13,525 bases of DNA from Croceimicrobium sp965658275 (GTDB lineage: Bacteria > Bacteroidota > Bacteroidia > Flavobacteriales > Schleiferiaceae). This document shows, in pieces, positions 1-7,187 of the stretch; within the stretch, counting starts at the first letter, position 1; each line of letters opens with the position of its first letter. The position numbers were made by a program, and so were the translations under genes. The stretch is from NCBI GenBank assembly GCA_965658275.1, contig CBFHRN010000050.1, positions 1 to 13,525 of the forward strand, read 5' to 3'. A model generated the notes under the pieces. It made no database searches and was not told where the DNA came from. It saw only the letters and a list, made by a program, of their open reading frames with translations.

Positions 1-13
1 TAATTAGTTTGTT

Positions 14-1279
14 TTAAGATTTGCTATAGCTGATTCGCCAGATACGACCGGCGCGAGAATCACTAATCATTAAACTCCCATCTTTTGATACCGCTAACCC
101 GCAAGGACGGTATTTCGCGTCACCTGGAAAATTAATAGCATCCGAACCCGCAAAACCAGTAGCAAAACTCTGATATCCACTTATGGGATCGTTACCACTA
201 AAAGGAACAAATATCACGCGATACCCCTGCTGTGGGAAAGGGGCTCGGTTCCAAGAACCGTGAAAAGCAATAAAAGCGCCACCCTTAAAGGATATTGGGA
301 ATTGGTCTCCGTGGTAAAACTCTAAGGCATTAGGAGCCCAGTGTCCTGGAAAGCCCATTAAGGGATAATCCTTTGAAGAGCAACGACCAGTAGAATCAGT
401 ATTTCCACCATACTCCGGATTTAGGAGTTTTACCTTGCGCTTATGATCGTAATAGCAATAGGGCCAGCCGAAATCGCTATTTTTCTCTACTCTTAAGAAT
501 TCCTCGGCCGGTAATTCGGCGCTCTCCTTTTTACTGTAGTACTCAGGCCAAAATTCATGCAACTGATCCCGTCCGTGTTGCATGGCATATAATTTTTCTT
601 GCTTGTGATTGTATGTAATTCCGACCGAGTGACGAATACCCGTTGCAAATCTTTCGCCGTCCTCAAAGGTTTGATTTAAGCGGCTTGCACTGAACCTCCA
701 AATACCGCCAGAAGTCTCCAATAAAGGACAAGGATCCTGCCCTGCCACCCCTGGTTTTCGATCAGGGTCTTGGCAAGCATTGGATGGTGCACCGATTGTG
801 ATGTACATATTGTCCTGAGCATCAAATGCGATTGGTTTTGCGGCATGTTGATTTTGTTCGGCTAAAGTTAAAATCAGCTCCCTATCCCCACTTGGGACTA
901 ACTCCGCTCCTTTAAACCTGCGTCGAAAAACCTGAGTGTTGGTCGAAAAATAGAGGTAACCATTATGCACCTTTATACCCGTACCTCCATTCAATTCTTC
1001 GAAGTATTTAATTTGATCTGGGCTTCCGTTGGAATCCGCGTCGCGCAAAGCGACAATACTAAAAGCATTTTTCGGCTCTGAAAGACGTAGGTACAAATCG
1101 CCATTCTCTCGACTGGCCATATGACGACCATACCCTAAAGAATCCGCATACACTTCTGCGCGAAAGCCTTCTGGCAATTGCAGTTCAACCGTTTTAGGTA
1201 CTTCTTCAAGCTCTCCGCTTTTTGGTCCGCATGAGAATGTCCAGAAGAGAACTGAAGCGATAAGAAGTATTTTTTTCAT
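14..1279 (-). CDS. PQQ-dependent sugar (sorbosone/glucose-type) dehydrogenase-like lipoprotein
   Basis: A 421-residue protein starting with a short charged n-region, a hydrophobic stretch and Cys17 (TFSC), so probably a lipoprotein. The rest reads as a beta-propeller of the sorbosone/soluble glucose dehydrogenase family. It opens with LPEGFRAEVYA (about 35-45), a common start in this family, followed by repeated blade-like segments with GxLY/NMYIT patterns. His145 (NQHAAKP) and Arg216 (TGIRHSVG) lie where the soluble PQQ glucose dehydrogenases carry their catalytic His and PQQ-binding Arg. The later part has GHWAPNALEFYHG (312-324) and FHGSWNR (339-345), typical of the sorbosone dehydrogenase branch, and a final blade RPCGLAVSKDGSLMISD. 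The expected role is PQQ-dependent oxidation of a sugar or alcohol in the periplasm or at the cell surface; the substrate cannot be told. It is transcribed divergently from the rhodanese operon. No PQQ synthesis gene is visible. Confidence 0.85.
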   Translation of the reverse strand: MKKILLIASVLFWTFSCGPKSGELEEVPKTVELQLPEGFRAEVYADSLGYGRHMASRENGDLYLRLSEPKNAFSIVALRDADSNGSPDQIKYFEELNGGTGIKVHNGYLYFSTNTQVFRRRFKGAELVPSGDRELILTLAEQNQHAAKPIAFDAQDNMYITIGAPSNACQDPDRKPGVAGQDPCPLLETSGGIWRFSASRLNQTFEDGERFATGIRHSVGITYNHKQEKLYAMQHGRDQLHEFWPEYYSKKESAELPAEEFLRVEKNSDFGWPYCYYDHKRKVKLLNPEYGGNTDSTGRCSSKDYPLMGFPGHWAPNALEFYHGDQFPISFKGGAFIAFHGSWNRAPFPQQGYRVIFVPFSGNDPISGYQSFATGFAGSDAINFPGDAKYRPCGLAVSKDGSLMISDSRAGRIWRISYSKS

Positions 1280-1364
1280 GGATTACGCCTTTAGTGTTGA
1301 CTAACAAATCGACACAATATTAGTTGTATGGTTTCAATCTTAAAAGGTTTAGGAATAAGTCCAT

Positions 1365-1393
1365 CAAAAATAAATCAACATTCAAGACTGAAA
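1365..1393 (-). promoter_or_regulatory. Possible promoter of the PQQ dehydrogenase-like gene
   Basis: On the minus strand TATTTTTG (1365-1372) matches the Bacteroidota -7 consensus TAnnTTTG, with TTTC 17 bases upstream (1390-1393) as a poor -33 element. It would give a leader of about 80 bases. The -33 match is weak, so this is only a candidate. Apart from this and the plus-strand promoter I see nothing else in 1280-1532. Confidence 0.25.
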
Positions 1394-1458
1394 GTAGGTC
1401 CATGGCCTGAAAGGCATTCTTTACATAATTGGGAATTTCTATCTATTTATAGCTGATC

Positions 1459-1489
1459 TTTGCAGATGGATTTGAGCCAAGTAATTTTA
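1459..1489 (+). promoter_or_regulatory. Candidate promoter of the DUF6132-rhodanese-DUF2892 operon
   Basis: TTTG at 1459-1462 and TAATTTTA at 1482-1489 are separated by 19 bases, close to the Bacteroidota housekeeping pattern TTTG-N19/20-TAnnTTTG (the last base of the -7 box differs). The start codon lies 43 bases downstream at 1533, a reasonable leader length. Confidence 0.4.
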
Positions 1490-1532
1490 GTCACTTTCAA
1501 GACGAATTAAAGCACTCACTTTTGCGCTTCTA

Positions 1533-1748
1533 ATGACAAAGGTTAAAACCATACTAAGAGAGCACATCTACACGGCAGTTGGAATTGGCATCGGACTGAT
1601 TTCCGGCTATGTCTATTATCAGCAAATTGGTTGTGTTGATGGCTGCACCATTACCGGGGACCCCCTAAATTCGACGCTATATGGCGGACTTATGGGAGGC
1701 CTGTTACTTAGTATGGTAGACGATTACTTAAAAAAGCATAAAAAATGA
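1533..1748 (+). CDS. DUF6132 family small membrane protein
   Basis: A 71-residue protein with two hydrophobic segments (about residues 13-31 and 47-62) joined by a loop carrying Cys34 and Cys38 (GCVDGCTITGDP). The Gly-rich helices, the CxxxC-type loop followed by a Gly-Asp-Pro turn, and a basic C-terminus are what I know of the DUF6132 family, often found beside rhodaneses in Bacteroidota. Its stop codon overlaps the start of the next gene (ATGA at 1745-1748), so the two are almost certainly translated together. No biochemical function is established to my knowledge. The paired cysteines next to a sulfurtransferase suggest a thiol or sulfur-handling role at the membrane, which is inference. 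Confidence 0.75.
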   Translation: MTKVKTILREHIYTAVGIGIGLISGYVYYQQIGCVDGCTITGDPLNSTLYGGLMGGLLLSMVDDYLKKHKK

Positions 1749-2029
1749 GTGTCGAAGAAATTATCAACTCGGGCCAAGGAACCATCGTAGACGTACGCAC
1801 GCCAATGGAATTTATGGGAGGAGCCGTTGCCGATTCCAAGAACATTCCCTTGGATCAGGTGATGTCGCGCATGGAAGAATTAAAATCATTAGCCCAACCC
1901 TTGGTACTTGTATGTGCTAGCGGCAACCGCAGCGGTATGGCCCAGCAATACTTGTCAAAACAAGGTTTTGAGTGCTACAATGGTGGTTCTTGGTTAAACG
2001 TAAACTACCTAGTTGCTCAAAAAGCTTAA
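1745..2029 (+). CDS. Single-domain rhodanese-like sulfurtransferase
   Basis: A 94-residue single rhodanese domain. It has the N-terminal TIVDVRTPMEFMGGAVADSKNIP block (about residues 13-35), the usual VDVR...EF..G....NIP signature, and the active-site loop CASGNRS with the persulfide-forming cysteine at Cys57 and the conserved Arg62-Ser63. The C-terminal YNGGSW block is also typical. There is no signal peptide, so it is expected to be cytoplasmic. It overlaps the preceding gene by four bases and is followed after nine bases by another small membrane protein. It probably transfers sulfane sulfur (for example from thiosulfate, polysulfide or GSSH-like donors) to an acceptor; donor and acceptor are not shown by the sequence. 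Confidence 0.9.
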   Translation: MSVEEIINSGQGTIVDVRTPMEFMGGAVADSKNIPLDQVMSRMEELKSLAQPLVLVCASGNRSGMAQQYLSKQGFECYNGGSWLNVNYLVAQKA

Positions 2030-2038
2030 ATTGCTTTC

Positions 2039-2239
2039 ATGCAAAAACTAGATTGGAAAAACTGGAGCGCCGATCGCATTGTAAGAATGTTGATCGGTGC
2101 TTTATTAATAGGCAGTGGAATCGCCGATGAAACATGGTGGATTTTAGGAATCGGCCTCGTTTTGCTTTACCAGGGCCTAATGAACATGGGATGCTCCAAT
2201 CCACAATGTGCACTTCCGAAAGAGGAAGAAGCTTCCTAA
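2039..2239 (+). CDS. DUF2892 / YgaP-type small membrane protein
   Basis: A 66-residue protein. After an amphipathic start (WKNWSADRIVR) there are two hydrophobic segments (about 15-28 and 33-47), then a loop LMNMGCSNPQC with Cys52 and Cys57 and an acidic tail. The layout matches the DUF2892 membrane domain, which in E. coli YgaP is fused behind a rhodanese. Here the rhodanese is a separate gene just upstream, so the pair is a split version of that architecture. In YgaP the membrane part anchors the rhodanese in the inner membrane, and a similar partnership is likely here (inference). It is the last gene of the operon; the following gene has its own promoter-like leader. Confidence 0.75.
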   Translation: MQKLDWKNWSADRIVRMLIGALLIGSGIADETWWILGIGLVLLYQGLMNMGCSNPQCALPKEEEAS

Positions 2240-2275
2240 TTGTTAAAATCCACCTTCTTAAAAAGCATTTAGGAT

Positions 2276-2334
2276 TTCCTTAAGAAAGGGTTTTCAGAGA
2301 TAGAGATACTTTCGTGCTAACGAAACTAAAACAT
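2276..2334 (+). promoter_or_regulatory. Promoter/leader block of the first NTF2-like gene
   Basis: This block is shared with the second copy of the gene. It holds TTCCTTAA (2276-2283), then 23 bases, then a -7-like TACTTTCG (2307-2314), then the 18-base leader CTAACGAAACTAAAACAT (2317-2334), ending seven bases before the ATG. The same elements with the same 31-base offset between the first two occur at 2878-2935. Conservation between duplicates supports function; no clear TTTG -33 box is present. Confidence 0.5.
2317..2334 (+). repeat. 18-bp direct repeat, copy 1 (leader of NTF2-like gene A)
   Basis: CTAACGAAACTAAAACAT is identical to 2918-2935. Both copies sit directly upstream of the start codon of paralogous genes and form part of a tandem gene duplication. 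Confidence 0.9.
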
Positions 2335-2341
2335 CTTTATC

Positions 2342-2755
2342 ATGAAAATTAAAGTATTAGCCATTCTATTGGCAGGCTTTAGCTTTAGCGCTATGGCCAA
2401 TGGTCCCGAAACAGTAGTTCGCGAAACTGTTAAAACCTACATCGAAAATTATTTCTTAAACGATTACAAGGCGATGAAGGAAGTATTGCACAATGACTTC
2501 CAAAATCAAAACATAAATCTTGATGGAAGTTTGGGCGCCTCAGTTGATGCGCGGGGTCTTAAAAGTTTAATGAAGACCCAAGAGGCAACTCCGGTTACCA
2601 ATCAAAACAATGAAATCGAAATTGTATCTCTTCAGGAAGAGTTTGCTTCAGTTCGTTTATTAACTGGACCTGAGAACTCTCGTTGGAAAGAGGATATTCT
2701 TCTGGAGAAAGTTCGAGGAGAATGGAAAATCAAAAAAATCGTTACCAGTTTTTAA
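2342..2755 (+). CDS. Secreted NTF2-like / lumazine-binding-like protein, copy A
   Basis: A 137-residue protein with a clear signal peptide (MKIKVLAILLAGFSFSAMA, cleavage probably after Ala19) and one mature domain. The domain begins with a helix ETVVRETVKTYIENYFLNDYKAMKEVLHNDF and ends in strands with RWKEDILLEKVRGEWKIKK. This is the fold pattern of the SnoaL/NTF2-like putative lumazine-binding family, in which the closing W-K-I-x-K strand is typical. Members form small cone-shaped barrels; no catalytic residues can be named, so enzyme and binding roles are both open. It is followed by a strong terminator and by a diverged tandem copy, with shared stretches including NQ..N.DGSL, QNNE and RWKE.I.L....G.WK. 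Export to the periplasm is expected. Confidence 0.8.
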   Translation: MKIKVLAILLAGFSFSAMANGPETVVRETVKTYIENYFLNDYKAMKEVLHNDFQNQNINLDGSLGASVDARGLKSLMKTQEATPVTNQNNEIEIVSLQEEFASVRLLTGPENSRWKEDILLEKVRGEWKIKKIVTSF

Positions 2756-2778
2756 TTGTTTGGTTCGTTGATTATCGA

Positions 2779-2809
2779 GACCGCCTTTTACTAGGGCGGT
2801 CTTTTTTTT
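2779..2809 (+). terminator. Rho-independent terminator after copy A
   Basis: The stem GACCGCC (2779-2785) pairs perfectly with GGCGGTC (2795-2801), with a nine-base loop, and is followed by eight T (2802-2809). It ends the transcript of the first NTF2-like gene and separates it from the second copy. Confidence 0.92.
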
Positions 2810-2877
2810 GCCCTTTTCCTAACCTTCGATATCCCCCATTCACCGACCCAAGTCCCCCGTTTAAAAGTCTTTAAGAA

Positions 2878-2935
2878 TTCCTTAACAGCCTGATATAAAA
2901 GGACTTTATACTTTAACCTAACGAAACTAAAACAT
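2878..2935 (+). promoter_or_regulatory. Promoter/leader block of the second NTF2-like gene
   Basis: This copies the block before gene A. TTCCTTAA (2878-2885) lies within the near-palindrome TTAAGAATTCCTTAA (2871-2885). It is followed after 23 bases by TACTTTAA (2909-2916, -7-like) and the identical 18-base leader at 2918-2935. The ATG follows at 2943, again seven bases later. Confidence 0.5.
2918..2935 (+). repeat. 18-bp direct repeat, copy 2 (leader of NTF2-like gene B)
   Basis: Identical to 2317-2334 (CTAACGAAACTAAAACAT), in the same position relative to the downstream start codon. Confidence 0.9.
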
Positions 2936-2942
2936 AAACAAC

Positions 2943-3342
2943 ATGAAAACTTTAGTAATTGCATTAGCCTTATCGGCAACATTTAGCTCCACCGCAAACA
3001 CTGTAAACTCTACTGATGGTGGCCCTACAAAACTTCCATGAAGGTGATTTCGCGGAAATGCGCACGGTATTAAGCAATAACTTCACCAATCAAGGTTTAA
3101 ATCGTGATGGTTCTTTGACAGCCGTTCAGAAAATGGATGATATCCGCAATCTGATGGTAGGTCAAGAAGTAGTTGCTCCAGATGCCCAAAACAATGAAGT
3201 AACCATTACTGCTATAAGCGATGACGTGGCTACGGCCGAATTAATCACAGGTTCTAACGGACACCGTTGGAAAGAAAACATCACCCTTATTCGTGAGAAT
3301 GGTGGATGGAAAGTAGAGAAAGTATTCTGGAGTTTTTTATAA
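2943..3342 (+). pseudogene. Secreted NTF2-like protein, copy B, frame-disrupted between signal peptide and domain
   Basis: The ATG at 2943, placed like that of copy A behind the shared leader, opens a signal peptide (MKTLVIALALSATFSSTA, then NTVNSTD) that runs into TGA at 3039-3041. The mature domain lies in the +1 frame, open from after a TAA at 3004-3006 to the stop at 3342. It gives QNFHEGDFAEMRTVLSNNF and then stretches matching copy A (NQGLNRDGSL, QNNE, RWKENITL, GGWKVEKV). The frame must change between 3007 and 3038. Compared with copy A the junction looks about eight bases shorter, so a small deletion is the simplest cause. The domain itself has no internal stop and ends in its own terminator, so the damage is recent, a sequencing error, or bypassed. 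The only in-frame ATG for the domain alone (3016) would give a 108-residue protein with no signal peptide. A translational +1 shift at CCA-TGA is possible but unsupported. Confidence 0.7.
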
Positions 3343-3367
3343 TTGACTCCTCCCTGTAAAGTAAAAG

Positions 3368-3389
3368 ACCGCTTCAGCGGTTTTTTTTT
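3368..3389. terminator. Terminator between NTF2-like copy B and the TonB receptor gene, possibly bidirectional
   Basis: ACCGC (3368-3372), loop TTCA, GCGGT (3377-3381) and a run of nine T (3381-3389) make a clear plus-strand terminator for copy B. On the minus strand the same hairpin follows directly after the stop of the TonB receptor (3392) and is succeeded by CTTTTACTTT, so it may also end the iron-type operon. Confidence 0.85.
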
Positions 3390-3391
3390 GA

Positions 3392-5830
3392 TTACAAGCG
3401 AAATACTGCAAACAAGCTAAAACTCCGCGGATCGGAGCTTATGATACCGGGGCCAGGGTAACCCGTCGCCCGTCTTGTAAAATAGATGGCGTTGAATATA
3501 TTATTAAGGCTAGCACCCAATTCAAAACGAGGAGCGCGGTAGGATAAGTTAAGATCCCAAATGGAGTAGGCTGGAATTGGACCGATAATACCTTCTCGTA
3601 TATCGCCAGCTCGGGGACGCGCTGAATTCTCTACATCGGTATATTGCTCCGACAAATAAGTACCCTGTAAACTTAGGGCATATCGCCTGTAGCTAACATC
3701 AACACCCAGCTTCATATTGATTTCAGGAATAAACTCAACCCGCTTTCCAAGTACATTATTCTCTTCACTTTGCAAGTAAATAGATCGGGTATAGGCCAAG
3801 TTCAGGAAATAGGACCCATGCCAGTTTTTACTCAAAGTCCAATCTTGGTGCACAAAGCTTTCCAAGCCATAGATGAATGCGGTTCCTATGTTCTTTCGAA
3901 CGCGCTGAGCGCGATCGTTTAAAATGATGCCGATTCGGTTTCCGTAAAGCAATCCAAATATATTTACATCGAAATCAACATTTTGCCATTCCCCGCGCGT
4001 CCCAATATCTGCGGTAAAGCCTTTTTCGTCGCTAATATTTGGGTCAATCACAAAGCTGGGGCTAATGGTTCGGATATCACTAAAGGTTACCGAACGGTAA
4101 TTTTGGGAAAAATTAAAATAGGACTCCACCTTCGCTTGCCAGCGGTATGAGACCCCTAGTCCGGCTAAGAGAAAGGCCCTATCAAAGGTGCGGTCATCGC
4201 GAAGGGTATCCCTAAAAATTAAATTTCCCGCATTATCAAATACTAGGTTTTGATAGGCTCCACGCGTTTCTGTTTTAATCCACTCGGCACGCAGACCTGG
4301 GGTAATACTCCAATTAGGGCCAATATTCCAAATATGCTCGCTAAATAGGGAGGCGTTTTTATTAGGGAAGTCGAAATTGCTCTGACTAGGATAATCCTGA
4401 AATTGTCGATCGTAAAACCTAAAGTCGGGGTCTAAGCCCTTAGATCCAGCTCCCTGCCGGGATGTGTTTTGAGCTTGATAGTACTTAAAACCCAGTAACC
4501 AAACCTTTCTGTTTTGGGCAGAACCATAACGACGAAGCCAGCGACTTTCGGTACCCCAATTTTGAAATCGGCCTTTAATCAAATCTCGAGGGTACAGGTA
4601 GTTTCCTTCTGCATCTTTTTCATCAATGGTGGTAATTGGATTTAAATTATAGGTTTGTGGGAGGCCTCTAAATCCCAATGCATTTCGCTGCGCATTTAAG
4701 GCAAAAACCTGAGATTCAATGAGGTCTTTGGGACTAGGCTGCCATTGATACTTTAAGGTGTAGAGCTGCCAATCGACCTGAAACCAATTTCGGTCTCGAA
4801 GACTTTGTTGAGGATTTTCTTCAAACTGACTATCGGTTAAGCCTCCTGCTTGTTTGGCCCAATAATTCAAATACGATAGCTCCAAAGAAAGTTGTTGCTC
4901 CGAATCAATTTGATAGCGCAAATCCAGAAAGGCATTCCTGCTAGTGTAAGCCGAGTTCTCTTGCCACGCTGCTCCTTCTTTATAATTGAAATAGCTGTAA
5001 TAAGACCAATTGCCTGTGGTACCGGAAAAACTTAAAAAAGTATTAAGCCGATTAAAGCTTCCATAGCTCTGCCTTAATTCTATCCCCAAACTCGTGTCCT
5101 TCAGGGGGTCCTTTAATTTAAACTCCAGAAGACCGCCGAACTGAGTTCCATACTGCAAGGACGCTGCACCTTTAACCACTTTCACTTCCGACAGGGCTTC
5201 CGCGGGCGGGGTATAATAACTTTCGGGGTAGCCCAGCACATCGGCGCTTATATCATAACCATTTTGCCGAACATTAAAATTACTACTTCGATTTGGGTCC
5301 AGACCCCGTCCTCCGACATTGAGTTGCATCCCCCCTGCACTACCTTCATAAATATTTAAACCTGTAACCTGAGCATAAATTTGGCGCGGGTTATTGGCTC
5401 CTAAATCTAAGTTTAGGTTTTTCAACTTTAATACTTCCGACTTTTTCGAAGCGTAAATGGAAGTACCTTCCACCGCTCTTAAATTGCGTCTTTGTGAATT
5501 CCCTTTCACTCCCCGCACCTCAACCTCCTTTAGTTCTGCTGCTATTGGAACGAGGAATATCTTTCGGCTTTGACCCGCCTTAAGAATAAGAGACTGCGAC
5601 TGGTAGTCTGGCTTAAAAACAGATACCGAAAGTGCATCTTGCTTCGACGAAAAATGGACTTGCCCTTTGCGATTAGTGTAGAAGAATTTATCCAATTCGA
5701 CCGCAAAAAATTCCACTCCGTCAGCGGCGGTACTATCTTGATAGTACACTTCCACCTGATATTTATATTGACCGCTTAGGCTTAAGGAGCTCAGCGCGAA
5801 AAGAATACTATAAACCGTAAATCGTATCAT
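3392..5830 (-). CDS. TonB-dependent outer-membrane receptor, FecA-like
   Basis: An 812-residue protein with a signal peptide (residues 1-20). An N-terminal carboxypeptidase-regulatory-like beta domain (about 21-100) ends in LKEVEVRG. The plug domain (about 115-240) has VTGLNIYEG, GGRGLDPNRSSNFNVRQNG and VKVVKGAASLQYGTQFGG, the pattern of FecA-type receptors (RGLDPRRS and VRG..A..YGPQ..GG). The rest is a 22-strand-type barrel rich in alternating aromatic residues and ends in FAVFRL, a usual last strand. It imports a chelate by TonB-driven transport; ferric citrate or a similar iron complex is the best guess from plug similarity and from the imelysin neighbour, not proven. It is the last gene of a four-gene operon and overlaps the preceding gene by 23 bases, so translation is probably coupled. 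The start at 5830 is chosen because it gives a proper signal peptide. Confidence 0.93.
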   Translation of the reverse strand: MIRFTVYSILFALSSLSLSGQYKYQVEVYYQDSTAADGVEFFAVELDKFFYTNRKGQVHFSSKQDALSVSVFKPDYQSQSLILKAGQSRKIFLVPIAAELKEVEVRGVKGNSQRRNLRAVEGTSIYASKKSEVLKLKNLNLDLGANNPRQIYAQVTGLNIYEGSAGGMQLNVGGRGLDPNRSSNFNVRQNGYDISADVLGYPESYYTPPAEALSEVKVVKGAASLQYGTQFGGLLEFKLKDPLKDTSLGIELRQSYGSFNRLNTFLSFSGTTGNWSYYSYFNYKEGAAWQENSAYTSRNAFLDLRYQIDSEQQLSLELSYLNYWAKQAGGLTDSQFEENPQQSLRDRNWFQVDWQLYTLKYQWQPSPKDLIESQVFALNAQRNALGFRGLPQTYNLNPITTIDEKDAEGNYLYPRDLIKGRFQNWGTESRWLRRYGSAQNRKVWLLGFKYYQAQNTSRQGAGSKGLDPDFRFYDRQFQDYPSQSNFDFPNKNASLFSEHIWNIGPNWSITPGLRAEWIKTETRGAYQNLVFDNAGNLIFRDTLRDDRTFDRAFLLAGLGVSYRWQAKVESYFNFSQNYRSVTFSDIRTISPSFVIDPNISDEKGFTADIGTRGEWQNVDFDVNIFGLLYGNRIGIILNDRAQRVRKNIGTAFIYGLESFVHQDWTLSKNWHGSYFLNLAYTRSIYLQSEENNVLGKRVEFIPEINMKLGVDVSYRRYALSLQGTYLSEQYTDVENSARPRAGDIREGIIGPIPAYSIWDLNLSYRAPRFELGASLNNIFNAIYFTRRATGYPGPGIISSDPRSFSLFAVFRL

Positions 5831-7187
5831 TAAAGGGAAGTATCCATTTTTTAATACTGTAGCCGCGTTCCTCCTTGGCTAAATCAACCGAGCAATCCGT
5901 AAAAGGCTGGCTAGCCCGACCATTAAGCGCGACATAGGACTCCACATAAACCTCTACATGATTATGGCCCCATTCTAAACGGTACTGCTCCGCGAGAAAA
6001 TGCGCAAACTCAAGCATAAAATCTGGCTGAAAACTCATTTGCTTTTCCTGAAAAGCACTGAGGTAATCAGAATTATTGATTTTGAAAGAACGCCCGCTTT
6101 GGGCATCTTTTACTCTAAAAGAAGTGTAACCTGCCTTTTCCATGAGCATTACTCTCCAAGAGAAGCGAAAACCTTGTTCATGCCAAAATAACTCCCCCGG
6201 ATAGAGGAGATATCGCCAGGGCCATATCAGCTGAAAAGCAATAAAAAGAGTAAAAAAAACATTGAAAGTAGAAGAAGAACTAAAGGTCATTTTCGGACCT
6301 ATCGGCTTTGCCTTAAAAAGGGATTTAGGTGCTATTTTTAAGAAACGTTGAAGAAGGTTTTGATGAAATTTTGGATCTAAAAAAGTAAAGGCTCCTAAGA
6401 CCATAATAAAGGGGAATAAACCTATTGGGAAGAGCAATCTGGTGAGAATGTGAAAAATGACCACGAATAAAAGGGCAAGAGGACGACTTTTTCGAAACCA
6501 CAATAAAAAGGGGACAGATAGGTCAAAAGCGGCACCTGCCCAACTAAAGCAATAAGCCAGCCATTCCTTCTCCAACCAAGGACCAATTAGGGGTAGATCA
6601 TAGGAGCCAGGAAGCCAAAGCTTCAGCGGCTGAGCATCTAGTAGCCAATCCGAATTAAGCTTGGCTAAGCCTGCGTAAAAATATACGAGACTGACCAATG
6701 CCCATAAAACAAGGTAGTATGACCGTGAAACCTTGCGCTCTATGCCTTCTTTGGACCAGCCCGCATCAAAGGACAATGCTTTAGCCGCCGGTAGGAAGAT
6801 TAGAATAAAAGCCACCATGGACACAAAATAATAATGGTTGAGATAGGTGGTTTTATCCATTAACTCGATGTAGGTAAAGCTTACAAAAAGCAGGCTAGCA
6901 CTGAGACGATACCACAATCCGAAGGCCACCCCTAATGCGCTTAGAGCACAGAGTACAAAGAGTAGATAGGTCCAATCGCCTAGGGGCTTTACCCATTCGA
7001 AACCTAAATAGGAAAAGTGAAATTGAGGTTCGATGTAGAGCTTAGTGATCCAATCAAAATACCAAAAACGAGCCATTCCATAGGCTATAACCATACCGAA
7101 AACAAAGCGAAAAACCAGCAAAGGCGCGATCGGCAATTGCTGGTTTCCAAAGTTTCTTATGGTTTGTTTATTAATCCCCATCGGCAT
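5808..7187 (-). CDS. HTTM-domain protein, vitamin K-dependent gamma-carboxylase homologue
   Basis: A 459-residue membrane protein. The first 290 residues hold several transmembrane helices of the HTTM domain; the remainder is a soluble domain. Stretches line up by eye with human GGCX as I recall it: LMDKTTYLNHYYF (109-121) with its DKTSWNNHSYL; YFYAGLAKLNSDW (169-181) with YFIAGVKKLDADW; FHILTRLLFPIGLF (245-258) with FHCMNSQLFSIGMF. In the C-terminal part, RFSWRVML, SYVALNGRASQPFTDCSVDL and KKWILPF (446-452) also match. On this reading His118 and Lys176 correspond to human His160 and Lys218, the residues tied to glutamate deprotonation and vitamin K epoxidation, so the protein may be an active enzyme rather than a bare transporter. 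The human enzyme converts protein Glu to Gla; the substrate of bacterial members is not known to me. The gene overlaps both the imelysin-like gene (17 bases) and the TonB receptor (23 bases), linking it tightly to metal uptake. Confidence 0.88.
   Translation of the reverse strand: MPMGINKQTIRNFGNQQLPIAPLLVFRFVFGMVIAYGMARFWYFDWITKLYIEPQFHFSYLGFEWVKPLGDWTYLLFVLCALSALGVAFGLWYRLSASLLFVSFTYIELMDKTTYLNHYYFVSMVAFILIFLPAAKALSFDAGWSKEGIERKVSRSYYLVLWALVSLVYFYAGLAKLNSDWLLDAQPLKLWLPGSYDLPLIGPWLEKEWLAYCFSWAGAAFDLSVPFLLWFRKSRPLALLFVVIFHILTRLLFPIGLFPFIMVLGAFTFLDPKFHQNLLQRFLKIAPKSLFKAKPIGPKMTFSSSSTFNVFFTLFIAFQLIWPWRYLLYPGELFWHEQGFRFSWRVMLMEKAGYTSFRVKDAQSGRSFKINNSDYLSAFQEKQMSFQPDFMLEFAHFLAEQYRLEWGHNHVEVYVESYVALNGRASQPFTDCSVDLAKEERGYSIKKWILPFNDTIYGL

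Noticed and set aside
2253..2299. Possible terminator after the rhodanese operon (CCTTCTTA ... TAAGAAAGG, then GTTTTC)
   Set aside because: The pairing is imperfect, the loop is about 20 bases, there is no real T run, and it overlaps the conserved promoter block of the next gene.
2683..2982. Short open frames on both strands around the first NTF2-like terminator
   Set aside because: They overlap a confident gene and its terminator hairpin, have no family-like sequence and no start signal.
3030..3041. Programmed +1 frameshift site (AAA CTT CCA TGA) in NTF2-like copy B
   Set aside because: Homology to copy A already follows the +1 frame upstream of this point (the QNF residues before HEGDF), so the frame change more likely lies nearer 3007-3020 and is an indel.
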